From Sediminihabitans luteus (GTDB lineage Bacteria; Actinomycetota; Actinomycetes; Actinomycetales; Cellulomonadaceae), in NCBI RefSeq assembly GCF_002797595.1, contig NZ_PGFE01000001.1:558001-622000 (forward strand): DNA of 64,000 nucleotides, read 5' to 3'. The notes below the pieces were generated by a model. It searched no databases, had not been told where the DNA came from, and was given only the letters and a program-made list of their open reading frames with translations. Below, in pieces: positions 7,925 to 18,591 of this stretch (its first letter is position 1; the number at the start of each line of letters is the position of its first letter). Position numbers and translations under genes: made by a program.

Positions 7925-9621
7925 GACGACGCCTCGCCGTCGGCGCCGACGCACAGCTTCTCCGGGTTGGCGGACTCCCGGCCGCCCACGACGACCGCGA
8001 CCTCGACGCACGTGTCGCCCGACGACGCCGGCGCGACGTACGACGCGACGCTCGTGATGACGGGCGAATAGTCCTTGGCCGGGTCGAGGTTGCGGACGAT
8101 GTACCGCTGGTCGTCGATCCCCTCGGGGCCCGTCCAGGTGAACTCGATCGTCGAGCCGTCCGCCGAGGGCTCGCCCTGGAGGTCGGTCACGGGCGGCACG
8201 ATCCCGCCGATGTTGTCGGCGGGGACGTCGTCGACCGCGTCGGTCTCGTCGGCCGTGCGCTCGACGCCCGCCGGCTCGTCGCCCGCGTCGGACAGGAGCG
8301 CGAACGCGCCGGCCCCGAGGCCGGCGAGCACGACCGCGCCGACCGCGAACGGGACCCAGCCCGCACGCCCGCCCCGCGCCTGCTCGGGGCCCGGGTGCGC
8401 ACCGGTCGTGGCGTGCGGTGCGCCCTTCGACGGGTCCTGGCCGTCGGCACCGACCGTGACCGGTCGGTAGAGCGTGTCCTCGACCGCCTCGGCGCTTGCC
8501 GGGTCGAAGTACGGCGTCGGCGCGGGCGCCGGAGGTCCGAACGCGGGCGTGGTCGGCCGGGTCCCGGTCGTGGACGGCGACGGGACCGGAGCCGGGGCAG
8601 GGGCCCGGCCCCCCGCGGGGCGCAGCACGGTCCCCTCGACCAGGCCCGGGCCGTCCGGGTCGATCGTCACGACCTGCCGGAGCCTCGTGCCCGGGTCGGC
8701 GTCGAACGGGTCGTCGGCGACGTCGTCGACCGGGTCCTGGACGACGCCCGTGTCGGCGAGCACGTCGATCGGCGTGGGGGCGAGCGAGAGCTCGGCCTGG
8801 ACGCTCTGGAACGCGCGCGCGAGCGCGAGCGCCGAGCCGTAGCGGGCGCTCGGGTTCTTCGCCATCGCCGTCGCGAGCACGCGCTCGAGCGACGCCGGGA
8901 CGTCGGTGCGCCCGATCGGCGGCACGGGCGACGACTCGATCCGGGCCATCATCGCGGCGTTGCCGTTGGAACCGCCCGGCACCTCGAACGGCGTGCGTCC
9001 CGCCAGGAGCGAGTACGTGGTCGCGGCGAGGGCCCACACGTCGGTCGCGACCGAGCTCGTCGGCACCTCGGCGAACGACTCGGGCGGCGACCACGGCACC
9101 GACATGCCCTCGGCGCGCTCGGCCTGCGCGACGGTCGACGAGATGCCGAAGTCCGTCAGGACCGGGTGCCCGTAGTCGGTCACGAGGAGGTTCGCGGGCT
9201 TGATGTCGCGGTGCAGGATCCCGGCGCGGTGCGCGGTCTCGACCGCCCCCGCGATGAGCACCGCGGTGCGCAGCACCTCGGGCACGCCCATCCGCTCGGT
9301 GCGGTACCGCGACCCCATGTTGGGCCGCGAGCAGTACTCCATCGCGAGGAACGGGCGGCCGTCGTCCGCGACCCGCGCCTCGTACATCGTGACGATCGAC
9401 GGGTGCGTCGAGAGCGTCGCCAGGAGGTCGGCCTCGGCGTCGAACGCCGCGCGCTGCGCCTCGCTCGACCACTCCTGGAGCAGCACCTTGACCGCGACGC
9501 GACGTCGCGGTCGGTGCTGCTGGTAGCAGTAGACGTCGGAGAAGCCGCCCGACCCGATGGTCGAGACGTACTCGTAGCCGTCGATCCGCGGCGGAGGGGC
9601 CGCCACCCTGCGCGAGCTCAC
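7921..9621 (-). CDS. Transmembrane Ser/Thr protein kinase (PknB-like) with extracellular FN3-like domain
   Basis: 566 residues. Kinase domain about 15-275: glycine loop GSGGFSDV (23-30), catalytic Lys45 (VAVKVL), HRDIKPANL (137-145), DFG (157-159), and SPPE in place of APE. A Pro/Thr-rich linker leads to one membrane helix at about 415-438 (VPFAVGAVVLAGLGAGAFALL) and an extracellular C-terminal domain of about 110 residues with FN3-like strands and two Cys. It lacks PASTA repeats, so it is not the usual cell-division PknB. Start GTG 9621. It lies 13 nt after the zinc-ribbon/FHA gene, in the same unit as a PP2C phosphatase, implying reversible phosphorylation of FHA-containing partners including EccC. 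Confidence 0.93.
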   Translation of the reverse strand: MSSRRVAAPPPRIDGYEYVSTIGSGGFSDVYCYQQHRPRRRVAVKVLLQEWSSEAQRAAFDAEADLLATLSTHPSIVTMYEARVADDGRPFLAMEYCSRPNMGSRYRTERMGVPEVLRTAVLIAGAVETAHRAGILHRDIKPANLLVTDYGHPVLTDFGISSTVAQAERAEGMSVPWSPPESFAEVPTSSVATDVWALAATTYSLLAGRTPFEVPGGSNGNAAMMARIESSPVPPIGRTDVPASLERVLATAMAKNPSARYGSALALARAFQSVQAELSLAPTPIDVLADTGVVQDPVDDVADDPFDADPGTRLRQVVTIDPDGPGLVEGTVLRPAGGRAPAPAPVPSPSTTGTRPTTPAFGPPAPAPTPYFDPASAEAVEDTLYRPVTVGADGQDPSKGAPHATTGAHPGPEQARGGRAGWVPFAVGAVVLAGLGAGAFALLSDAGDEPAGVERTADETDAVDDVPADNIGGIVPPVTDLQGEPSADGSTIEFTWTGPEGIDDQRYIVRNLDPAKDYSPVITSVASYVAPASSGDTCVEVAVVVGGRESANPEKLCVGADGEASS

Positions 9622-9634
9622 TGGTCGTCCTCCG

Positions 9635-11458
9635 TCACAGCAGGTCGTCGAAGGTCAGGGTGACGTCGTCACCCAGGTCGATCACGTCGCCCGCCGAGAC
9701 GAGCTCGGGAAGGTGCGGGTGCAGTCGTCGCGGCGCCGCACCCTCGCGTCGCAGCACCGTCCCGTTGGTCGTGTCGAGGTCGTTGACGAGCACGTGCCAG
9801 CCCTCGATCCGCACCTCGACGTGCGAGCGCGAGATGTCCTGCTGCGGGCTCGCGACCGTGACCAGCCGCGGCAGGTCGGACGACGCCGCCGTCGTCGAGC
9901 GCGGACGCCGACCCACCACGAGCGGGCGGTCGAGGTCGACCGTGCGCCCGTCCGAGACCCGCACCGTGCCCAGCGAGGGCCGTGGCACCTGGACCGCGTC
10001 GGCCTCGAGCGACGCGCCGCACGCGACGCACCGCTCGTACTGCGGCGGGTTCGTGCGCCCGCACGCGCACACGCGCGCCAGGACCATCGGCCCGGACGGG
10101 CCGGGTGCCGGTGCAGGGCCGGACGCCGCGGACGCGGCCTGCGCCGCGACGCGCAGGCTCGCGATGGCCGACGAGTGCACGGTGTGCGCCTCGAGCTCGT
10201 CGTCCGTGGGCGGCGGGGGCGCGGCGGGCCGTCCGGCAGGACCACCCGCGGGGCTCGGCGAGGGCGGGCTCGGGACCGCCGCGGCGTGCACGGGCCCGGG
10301 CGTCGACAGCTCGCGCGGGATGCCCGAGATCATGCCCTCGCTCAGCGGTCGCGTCGGCGGGACGGTCGCTTCGGGGACCATCGTCTCGAGCACGACGGGG
10401 TCGGGGGCGGCGTCGCCCGCCGGGGAGGGCACGGGGCCGGGGGCTGCGCCGTGGCCCGCCGCGTCGCGGTCCTGCGCGTCGGCATCCTGCGCGTCCTCGT
10501 CCTCCTCGAGGGGGCGCACGGCCGCCGCCTCGACCGTGCTCGCGACGGTGCGGCCCCACAGGTGCGTGTAGCCGTCGATCTCGGGCTCCTCGACCGGTGC
10601 TGCCTCGACCGGCTCACCGTCGGAGGCCCCGACCTCGTCGAGAGCCTCGTCGGACGGCGCGTGGTCGGACGGCGCGTCGTCGGACGACACGTCCGTCCCG
10701 GGCGCAGTGTCGGCGGGAGCATCCGCTGCCGGAGGCTCGTCCGACGACGCGTCGCCCGCGGGCACGCCGGCGCCGGGAGCGTCGTCCGAGGGAGCGACGG
10801 CGTCGGGAGCGACGTCCGAGGGGGTGCTCTCTGACGCGGCGTCGCTGAAGGCATCGCCCGACGAGACGTCGGCGGTGGCCTGCGGCTCGGCGAAGGACGC
10901 CGGGACGCCCAGCACCGCTCCCGGAGCGAGAGCCGACGCAGGGGCCGACGGGGAGGACGCCGACGAAGGCGACGCCGACGAAGGCGACGGCGCCTCGACC
11001 TCGGACGTCGGTGCCTCGGACCCCGACACGACCTGCGTGCCGCGTCGCACGCGCCCGGCGGCCACGACCCCCGCGACCAGCGGGTACGAGCGGGAGCCGG
11101 GAATCGCGGACGCGACCACGTCGAACTCGACGACACCGTCGACGGTCCGCTCGGCCCACGTCATGACGCCGCGCCCGTCGACCTCGACGCGACCCGCCGC
11201 ACCGACGAGCCGGACGTCGACGTCACCGCGCACCGCGACGTGGGTGCCGGCGCCGTCGTCGACCACGATCGCGAACGAGGGCAGGTCGCGCAGGCCTCCC
11301 GTGCCGGTCAGCACCTGGAGCAGGTCGAGCACCCCGGCGTCGGCCGTGAGCGCCTGCCACAGCGCGTCGGTGAGCGTCTGCACGGGGCGCTCGGCGAGCA
11401 GGACCACGGCCCGCTCGGTCACCAGGGCGCACCCGTCGCCGTCGTCGTAGCGGAGCAT
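9635..11458 (-). CDS. FHA-domain protein with zinc ribbon and long acidic disordered linker
   Basis: 607 residues. A folded N-terminal region (about 1-145) is followed by about 300 residues of Ala/Pro/Ser/Asp-rich low-complexity sequence with many SDDAP-like repeats. A small zinc ribbon (CACG then CVACG, about 462-481) precedes a C-terminal FHA domain (about 505-600) with VVGRRPRS, SRSHVEV and DLDTTNGT. FHA domains bind phospho-Thr, so this is a likely substrate or effector of the kinase encoded just downstream. The ATG at 11458 shares one base with the PP2C stop. The acidic linker could extend the FHA domain or serve as a phospho-acceptor tail. Its molecular role is unknown. Confidence 0.8.
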   Translation of the reverse strand: MLRYDDGDGCALVTERAVVLLAERPVQTLTDALWQALTADAGVLDLLQVLTGTGGLRDLPSFAIVVDDGAGTHVAVRGDVDVRLVGAAGRVEVDGRGVMTWAERTVDGVVEFDVVASAIPGSRSYPLVAGVVAAGRVRRGTQVVSGSEAPTSEVEAPSPSSASPSSASSPSAPASALAPGAVLGVPASFAEPQATADVSSGDAFSDAASESTPSDVAPDAVAPSDDAPGAGVPAGDASSDEPPAADAPADTAPGTDVSSDDAPSDHAPSDEALDEVGASDGEPVEAAPVEEPEIDGYTHLWGRTVASTVEAAAVRPLEEDEDAQDADAQDRDAAGHGAAPGPVPSPAGDAAPDPVVLETMVPEATVPPTRPLSEGMISGIPRELSTPGPVHAAAVPSPPSPSPAGGPAGRPAAPPPPTDDELEAHTVHSSAIASLRVAAQAASAASGPAPAPGPSGPMVLARVCACGRTNPPQYERCVACGASLEADAVQVPRPSLGTVRVSDGRTVDLDRPLVVGRRPRSTTAASSDLPRLVTVASPQQDISRSHVEVRIEGWHVLVNDLDTTNGTVLRREGAAPRRLHPHLPELVSAGDVIDLGDDVTLTFDDLL

Positions 11459-12296
11459 CAGCCCACTCCCTCCATCTCTCGGTTCTCGCGCGGCAGCGTG
11501 TCGTCCCAGGGGTCCTCGGCGCCCGGGACGGCGGCCGCGGCGTCGGCCCCGGCACGCCCCCGCTCGGCGACGACGTCGACCACGACGACGGTCACGTTGT
11601 CACGCCCGCCCGCGGCGAGCGCCTCGGCGACGAGCGCGTCGGCGGCCTCCTGCGGGCCCGCGTGCTCGCGCAGCACCTCCGCGATCCGCGCGTCCGCGAG
11701 CTCGCCCGTGAGCCCGTCGGAGCACACGACCATACGGTCCCCCGGCACCATCGGCACGTACCAGAGATCGGGCTCGGGGGCGGGCCACGAGCCGAGTGCG
11801 CGCGTCACGACGTGCCGGCGCGGGTGCGTCGCCGCCTCGGCGCGCGTGATCGTGCCGGCGGCGACGAGCTCCTCGACCTCGGAGTGGTCGACGCTCACCT
11901 GCTCGAGGCATCCGCCCGACATCTGGTACGTGCGGGAGTCGCCGACATTCACGACGAGCCAGTAGGGCTCGCCGTCCTGCTCGGCGACCACGACGCCCGT
12001 GAAGGTCGTCCCGGCGCCCCGCCCGGCGGCGGTGTCGATCGACCGGACCGCGGCCTGCGCGATCTCGAGGTGCGCGACGACGTCCTCCGCCGCGAGGACG
12101 CCGAGACCCACGAGCGGGCGGACGGCCTCGATGGCCGCCGCGCTCGCGACGTCGCCGGCCTCGTGCCCGCCCATGCCGTCGGCGACGACGAAGATCGAGC
12201 CCTCGGCGACGAAGCTGTCCTCGTTGAGCAGACGCCGCATGCCACGGTGCGACCGGGCGCCGGAGACCAGGTGGTGGCGCGCCCCTGCACGCGCCG

Positions 12297-12300
<4 letters not shown>
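11458..12300 (-). CDS. PP2C-family Ser/Thr protein phosphatase (PstP/PrpC-like)
   Basis: 280 residues. All metal-binding motifs are visible: RLLNED (about 23-28), VADGMGGHEAGD (about 39-50), NVGDSRTYQ (about 117-125), CSDGLTGE (about 194-201) and GGRDNVTVVVV near the end. It removes phosphate from Ser/Thr in the cytoplasm with Mg or Mn. There is no membrane helix, unlike cell-division PstP, which has a C-terminal helix and extracellular tail. The ATG at 12300 overlaps the upstream gene as ATGA, and the stop shares one base with the next start. It is the natural antagonist of the kinase 2 kb downstream in the same unit. Confidence 0.95.
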
Positions 12301-13840
<1,540 letters not shown>

Positions 13841-13844
<4 letters not shown>

Positions 13845-16258
13845 CTCGTCCCCTCTCGCGTCGCGCCCGTCGCGCGCCGTCCTTGTCCTCGCAACGAGCG
13901 CAGCGACACCGCGCCCCGCACGCGCGCACGCCACCCGGCGTCCTTGCGCATGGCCCGCACCGTACCGTCCACCCCGGTCCAGTACGTCCCCGCGTCCGCC
14001 TCCGAGGGCAGCGCGGTACCGAAGACCGAGACGTCGGCCGAGTGCGCGAGCACCGCGACGGCGGACCTGTCCGCGGTCGGGAACGACTCCACGAGCTGCG
14101 CGGCACCCTCGGTCCGCGTCGCGCCCAGCGCGACCGGTCGGCCCAGGTCCGTCGCCGTGTCGACGACCTCGCTCCACCCGCCGCTGTAGCGGTCGACGGC
14201 GCGGGGCGCGGTACGGCGTCGCGTACGGCGTCGTGCCTTCGCGGCCAGGATCGCCGCGAAGGGAGCCGCCACGAGTGCGAGCGGGACGACCACGACGGTC
14301 GCGATCAGCGCGGCCCGACCCCAGTCGAAGCCCTCGGTGTCGACGATCTCGTCGTCGTCCTCGGCGTCGCCGACGTCGGCCTGCGACGGCTCCTCCGGCG
14401 GCACTGGGTCGTCGATGACCGGCGGCTTGGGCACCTTCTCGGTCTTGGGCCGCGGCTTGGCGGCGACGTCGTCGTCCGGGATCGCGTCGATCGGGACCCA
14501 GCCGTAGCCCGCGAGCGGGACCTCGATCCAGGCGTGCACGTCGCTGCCCGTCGCGACCCAGGGGGCCCCGTCGACGAGCTCGCCCTCGTCCGGGTAGAAG
14601 CCCATGACCACGCGCGCCGGGATCCCCGCCTGGCGGGCCATGAGCGCGAAGGCGACGGCGAACTGCTCGTCGTCGCCGACCATCGTGTCGCCGCCGAGCA
14701 GCTCGTCGATGCGCGCCGTCGAGTGGCCGGGGCGCGACGGGGCCTGGTTCGCGAGGCCGCTCGAGTACACGCCGTCCGCGACGATCGCGGTGCGGATGTT
14801 CAGGAGGCGCTCGACGAGGTCGGTCTCGTCCCCGCCGAACTGGCTCGCCTTGGCGACGGCCGAGTCGGGCACGTTGATCGCCTGCGGGAGCGGCTCGTCC
14901 ACGACGGTCGACCCGCCGAGGTCGTCGACGCTCGGCACGTCGGGGACGAGCGCGCTGAGCGTGTAGGTGTCGCCTTCGCGGATCCCGGCCGACGCGATCG
15001 CGGTCCCCGTCGTCGAGTTGTAGTACGTCGACGCGAGCAGGTCCGCCGCACGCGGCCCCTCGTAGTCGATCGCGGTCAGGGTGCCGACGTCGGGCAGCCA
15101 CGGGCCGTGATAGCCCTTGACGGTGATCCGGACGTCGGCCGGCGTGCCGGTCGCGTCGGTCAGGATCTTCGGGCCGACCCGGCTGAAGACTCCCGAGCCC
15201 GGCTCGCCGTTCGACACGTCGTAGACCACGCCGTCGTAGGTGTCGAGCGTCGCGATCCGCACGCGACCGCCCGCAGGCAGCCCCTCGACCGTGAGCATCT
15301 CGACGTCGGCGTTGGTCTTGGCGTAGTCGCGGAACCCGACGAGCGGGCTCGTGTACTCGTGCAGGTCCGGCGGTGGCACGACCGTCTCGCGCAGCACCGT
15401 GCGGTCCCCGGGAGAGATCGCCGGGGCCGCGAGCGCCGCGACCGCGACCGCGACCAGCACGAGGGACGTCCCCGTGAGCAGACGGTGTCGACGCAACCGG
15501 CTCGTCGCGTCGGCCGAGGCCTGGGTGATCTCGCCCTGTCGGGCGATGCGCGCCTCGGTCACGCGCCACGACGACCACAGCAGCCCGACCGCGACGAGCA
15601 CGAGGCCCTGCGCGAGGGGCCACGCGGTTTCGGTCGTGCCGAACGCGATCACGAGCGCGAGCGTGAGAGCGGGCGGGACGACCGCCCACGCGGCGGCCCG
15701 CGCACGCCAGGCGATCGTCGCGGTCGTCACTCCCGCGAGCAGGAGCAGGAGGAACGGCAGCACCTTGAGCTCGGGGAACCCGCCGAGCGGGGGGACGTCG
15801 GTCAGCGCGTCCTTCCACACCGTCACGGACGACTCGAGCAGCTCGCGCAGCGTGTCCAGGGTGGGGACGACGCCCGCGACCGTCGTGTCGGGCAGCGCGA
15901 CCGCCCCGCCGACGAGGAGGTACGCGACGACGGTCGCGGCAGCGACGGCGACGGCGGGCCAGCGGCGCACCGCCCCGACCCACGCGACGACCAGACCGAG
16001 GACGAGCCCGGCGGCGGCCGGGACGACCCACGTCGAGTCGCCCCAGACCGGGCCGAGGCCCACGGCCGCGGCAACCAGCAGCACGACGACGACGAGCCCG
16101 TCGGCCAGGCCGCCGAGCGTGAGCGCGCGCCGCGGGCGGCGTCGGCCCTGACCCGCGGGGGTCGTGGGCGCGGTGTGCGGCCCTGCGCCGCCCCACTGCG
16201 GGACGACGACCTCGTCGATCCCGGGGGGCGTCACGGCCCCCTGCACGGTGGTGGACAT
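13841..16258 (-). CDS. Transglutaminase-like membrane protein (TgpA family), catalytic Cys absent
   Basis: 805 residues. The N-terminal third has about six membrane helices (residues about 50-230). An external region with a transglutaminase-like core lies at about 510-600, then a single helix near 645-665 and a cytoplasmic tail. Active family members have Gly-X-Cys-X-X-Phe-Ala. Here the matching segment is GDDEQFAVAFALMARQAGIP, with Asp530 where the nucleophilic Cys should be. The His-containing strand (DVHAWIEV) and the following PIDAIPDDD are kept. It is therefore probably a non-enzymatic binding domain facing the cell wall. DUF58, MoxR and this family occur together in many bacteria. ATG 16258 shares one base with the DUF58 stop. 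Confidence 0.88.
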
Positions 16259-17544
16259 CAGTCGTTCAACCTCCGCATGGCCCGGGGCAGGTCGTCGAGC
16301 GTGCCGAGCGTCAGCACGACCAGGTCGGCGATCGTGTGCCGTGCGAGGGTCTCCCCCGGCACGCACTGCACCGCGATGGCGCGCACGTCGGCGGGGAGCC
16401 GCGCCGCGGCGGCTCGCAGGTCGGCAGGCGCGGGCCGCGACCCGACGACGAACGCCACCACGGACGCGTCGCGCAGGGACGCGTGGGCCGAGCGCACGAC
16501 GTCCGCGAGCTGGAGCCGCGTCGCGACGGTCTGCACGGCCGAGAGGTCGTCGAGCATGCGCGTGCGGTCCGTGCCCGCGAGCGTGCCCGCGTGCGTGAGC
16601 AGCGTCAGCGCGCCCGACTCCATGAGCGCCTGGCGCCCGAGCGACCCGGCCACGCTGACCGCCATCTCGAACGACTCCGCGTCGGCAAAGTCGTCCGCAC
16701 GCGTCGAGAGCACGACCGCGAGCTGCGACCGCCGCGTCTCCTCGAACTGCCGCACGACGAGCTGCCCCGTGCGCGCGGTCGACTTCCAGTGCACGTGCCG
16801 CCGGTCGTCGCCGGCGACGTAGTCGCGCAGCGCGTGGAAGGAGATGTCGGACTGCGACAGGTCGCTCGTCGCTCGTCCCTCGAGGTCACGGATGTACCCC
16901 GCCGACGTACCGCTGAGTCGCACGGTGCGTGGGTGCACCACGAGCTGGTGCGCGTCGTCCCACACGACCTCACGGCGCAGCAGGCCCAACGGGTCGGCGC
17001 GCACCGAGCGCACCGGCCCCACGGGGATCACGGCGCGTCGCGACGTCGGCACGCGGAACACGTCCTCGTGGGCGGCGCCCGCCGCGAGCCGCGGGACCGG
17101 GAACGTCGCGACGCCCCGACCCACGACGAGCTCGACGGTCGCGGGCAGCGCGGGTCGCGCGCCGGCGTTCGTCACGAGCAGGCGGCCGAACGCGCGGTCC
17201 CCGACGACGACGCGGTGGTCGGCCAGGTCGACGCCGATCTCGTAGCGCAGCCGCCCGAGCACGAACACGACCGCGCCCAGGAGCGCCACGGTGCACACGA
17301 CCGCGACGACCACGAGCTCCTCCCACCCGAGCGCGAGGCCCGCAGCCCAGCAGGCGAGGGTGGCGACGAGCACGGCCCAGCCGAACGGGCTCACGAGCGC
17401 CAGGACGGGCCGCGCGGCCGCGCCGGCGCGGCGCACCGCCGCGACCGGGCGGGCCGTGACCCGCACGAGCGGGGCGCTCGCGCGCGCGAGCGTGCGACGC
17501 CCCGAGGTCACGAGGCGGGAGTCTGCGAAGGAGGGACGGGACAT
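16258..17544 (-). CDS. DUF58 domain membrane protein
   Basis: 428 residues with two membrane helices near 45-90 (FGWAVLVATLACWAAGLALG, then VVAVVCTVALLGAVVFVLG) and a C-terminal DUF58 domain containing the family signature RDYVAGDDRRHVHWKSTART at about 255-275. DUF58 proteins have a von Willebrand factor A-like fold and almost always sit beside MoxR ATPases, which are thought to act on them as metal-dependent chaperones. ATG 17544 lies two bases after the MoxR stop. No MIDAS proof was attempted. Its role in the complex is inferred as the membrane adaptor between the ATPase and the transglutaminase-like protein. Confidence 0.92.
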   Translation of the reverse strand: MSRPSFADSRLVTSGRRTLARASAPLVRVTARPVAAVRRAGAAARPVLALVSPFGWAVLVATLACWAAGLALGWEELVVVAVVCTVALLGAVVFVLGRLRYEIGVDLADHRVVVGDRAFGRLLVTNAGARPALPATVELVVGRGVATFPVPRLAAGAAHEDVFRVPTSRRAVIPVGPVRSVRADPLGLLRREVVWDDAHQLVVHPRTVRLSGTSAGYIRDLEGRATSDLSQSDISFHALRDYVAGDDRRHVHWKSTARTGQLVVRQFEETRRSQLAVVLSTRADDFADAESFEMAVSVAGSLGRQALMESGALTLLTHAGTLAGTDRTRMLDDLSAVQTVATRLQLADVVRSAHASLRDASVVAFVVGSRPAPADLRAAAARLPADVRAIAVQCVPGETLARHTIADLVVLTLGTLDDLPRAMRRLND

Positions 17545-17546
17545 GG

Positions 17547-18524
17547 TCAGGCCGACATGCGTTCCTGCGGCGGGGCGACCGCGGCGAGCACGTCGTCGAT
17601 CACGCCCTCGGCCGTCGCCCCGGCGAACTCCGCCTCGGCGTCGAGCACCACGCGGTGAGCCCACACGGGCTGGAGCAGGTGCTTGACGTCGTCCGGCAGC
17701 ACGTAGTGCCGACCCTGGGTCGCGGCCCAGACCTTGGCGCAGCGCACGAGCGCGAGCGCGCCACGCACCGAGACGCCCAGCCGGGTGCTCGACGACTCGC
17801 GCGTCGCCTCCGCGAGCCGCGAGACGTAGTCGAGCACCGCACCGTCGACGTGCGTGGTCGCCGCGAGGTCGGCCATCTCGGTCACGGCCTGCGTCGTGAC
17901 GATCGGGGACAGCGCCGCGCTGCGGTCTCGCACCGACGCCGCCGCGAGGAGCTCGACGGTGGCCGCGTGGTTCGGGTAGCCGATCGAGGTCTTGATCAGG
18001 AACCGGTCGAGCTGTGCCTCGGGCAGGCGGTAGGTGCCGGCCTGCTCGATCGGGTTCTGCGTCGCGACGACCATGAACGGGCGTCCCACGGAGTGCCGGA
18101 CGCCGTCGACCGTGACGTTGCCCTCCTCCATGACTTCGAGCAGCGCCGACTGCGTCTTGGGCGACGCACGGTTGATCTCGTCCGCGAGCACGACCGACGC
18201 GAAGATCGGACCCTCGTGGAAGTCGAACGACCCGGTCTTCTGGTCGTAGATCGTCACGCCCGTGACGTCGGACGGCAGGAGGTCGGGCGTGAACTGGATG
18301 CGCTTGTGCGACCCCTGCACGCTCGCCGCGATGGCGCGCGCCATCGCGGTCTTGCCCGTGCCGGGCGCGTCCTCGAGCAGCAGGTGCCCCTCGGCGAGCA
18401 TGCAGGTCATCGCGAGACGCACCACCTCGTCCTTGCCCAGGACGGCGGTGCCGACGTTCTGGGTCAGGCGTGTGAACGTCTGGGCGAACCAGGTCGCCTG
18501 CTCGGGAGTCATGGTCGTGGTCAT
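17547..18524 (-). CDS. moxR: MoxR-family AAA+ ATPase
   Basis: 325 residues. Walker A is LLLEDAPGTGKTAMA (about 48-62), Walker B VVLADEINRA (about 108-117), sensor 1 VVATQNPIEQAGTY, and an arginine-finger region follows (PEAQLDRF). MoxR ATPases remodel or load VWA-domain partners; the partner is almost certainly the DUF58 protein encoded two bases downstream. The ATG at 18524 follows AGAAGGACTCCCG, a good ribosome site. A strong hairpin (18564-18589) separates it from the giant surface-protein gene upstream, so its level may be set by read-through. Confidence 0.96.
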   Translation of the reverse strand: MTTTMTPEQATWFAQTFTRLTQNVGTAVLGKDEVVRLAMTCMLAEGHLLLEDAPGTGKTAMARAIAASVQGSHKRIQFTPDLLPSDVTGVTIYDQKTGSFDFHEGPIFASVVLADEINRASPKTQSALLEVMEEGNVTVDGVRHSVGRPFMVVATQNPIEQAGTYRLPEAQLDRFLIKTSIGYPNHAATVELLAAASVRDRSAALSPIVTTQAVTEMADLAATTHVDGAVLDYVSRLAEATRESSSTRLGVSVRGALALVRCAKVWAATQGRHYVLPDDVKHLLQPVWAHRVVLDAEAEFAGATAEGVIDDVLAAVAPPQERMSA

Positions 18525-18563
18525 CGGGAGTCCTTCTGATCGGTCGAGGTGCGGACGGTGGAC

Positions 18564-18589
18564 CCGGAGGCGCCGCGTGGCGCCTCCGG
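18564..18589 (-). terminator. Hairpin between the Ig-like surface protein gene and moxR
   Basis: Perfect 11-bp stem CCGGAGGCGCC / GGCGCCTCCGG around the loop GCGT, three bases beyond the surface-protein stop. There is no T-run. It could be a terminator or a partial attenuator that lowers expression of moxR and the genes after it. Confidence 0.7.
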
Positions 18590-18591
18590 AC

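Noticed and set aside
14669-14671. The missing transglutaminase Cys as a sequencing error
   Set aside because: Changing the Asp GAC codon to Cys needs two base changes; the frame and flanking residues are intact.
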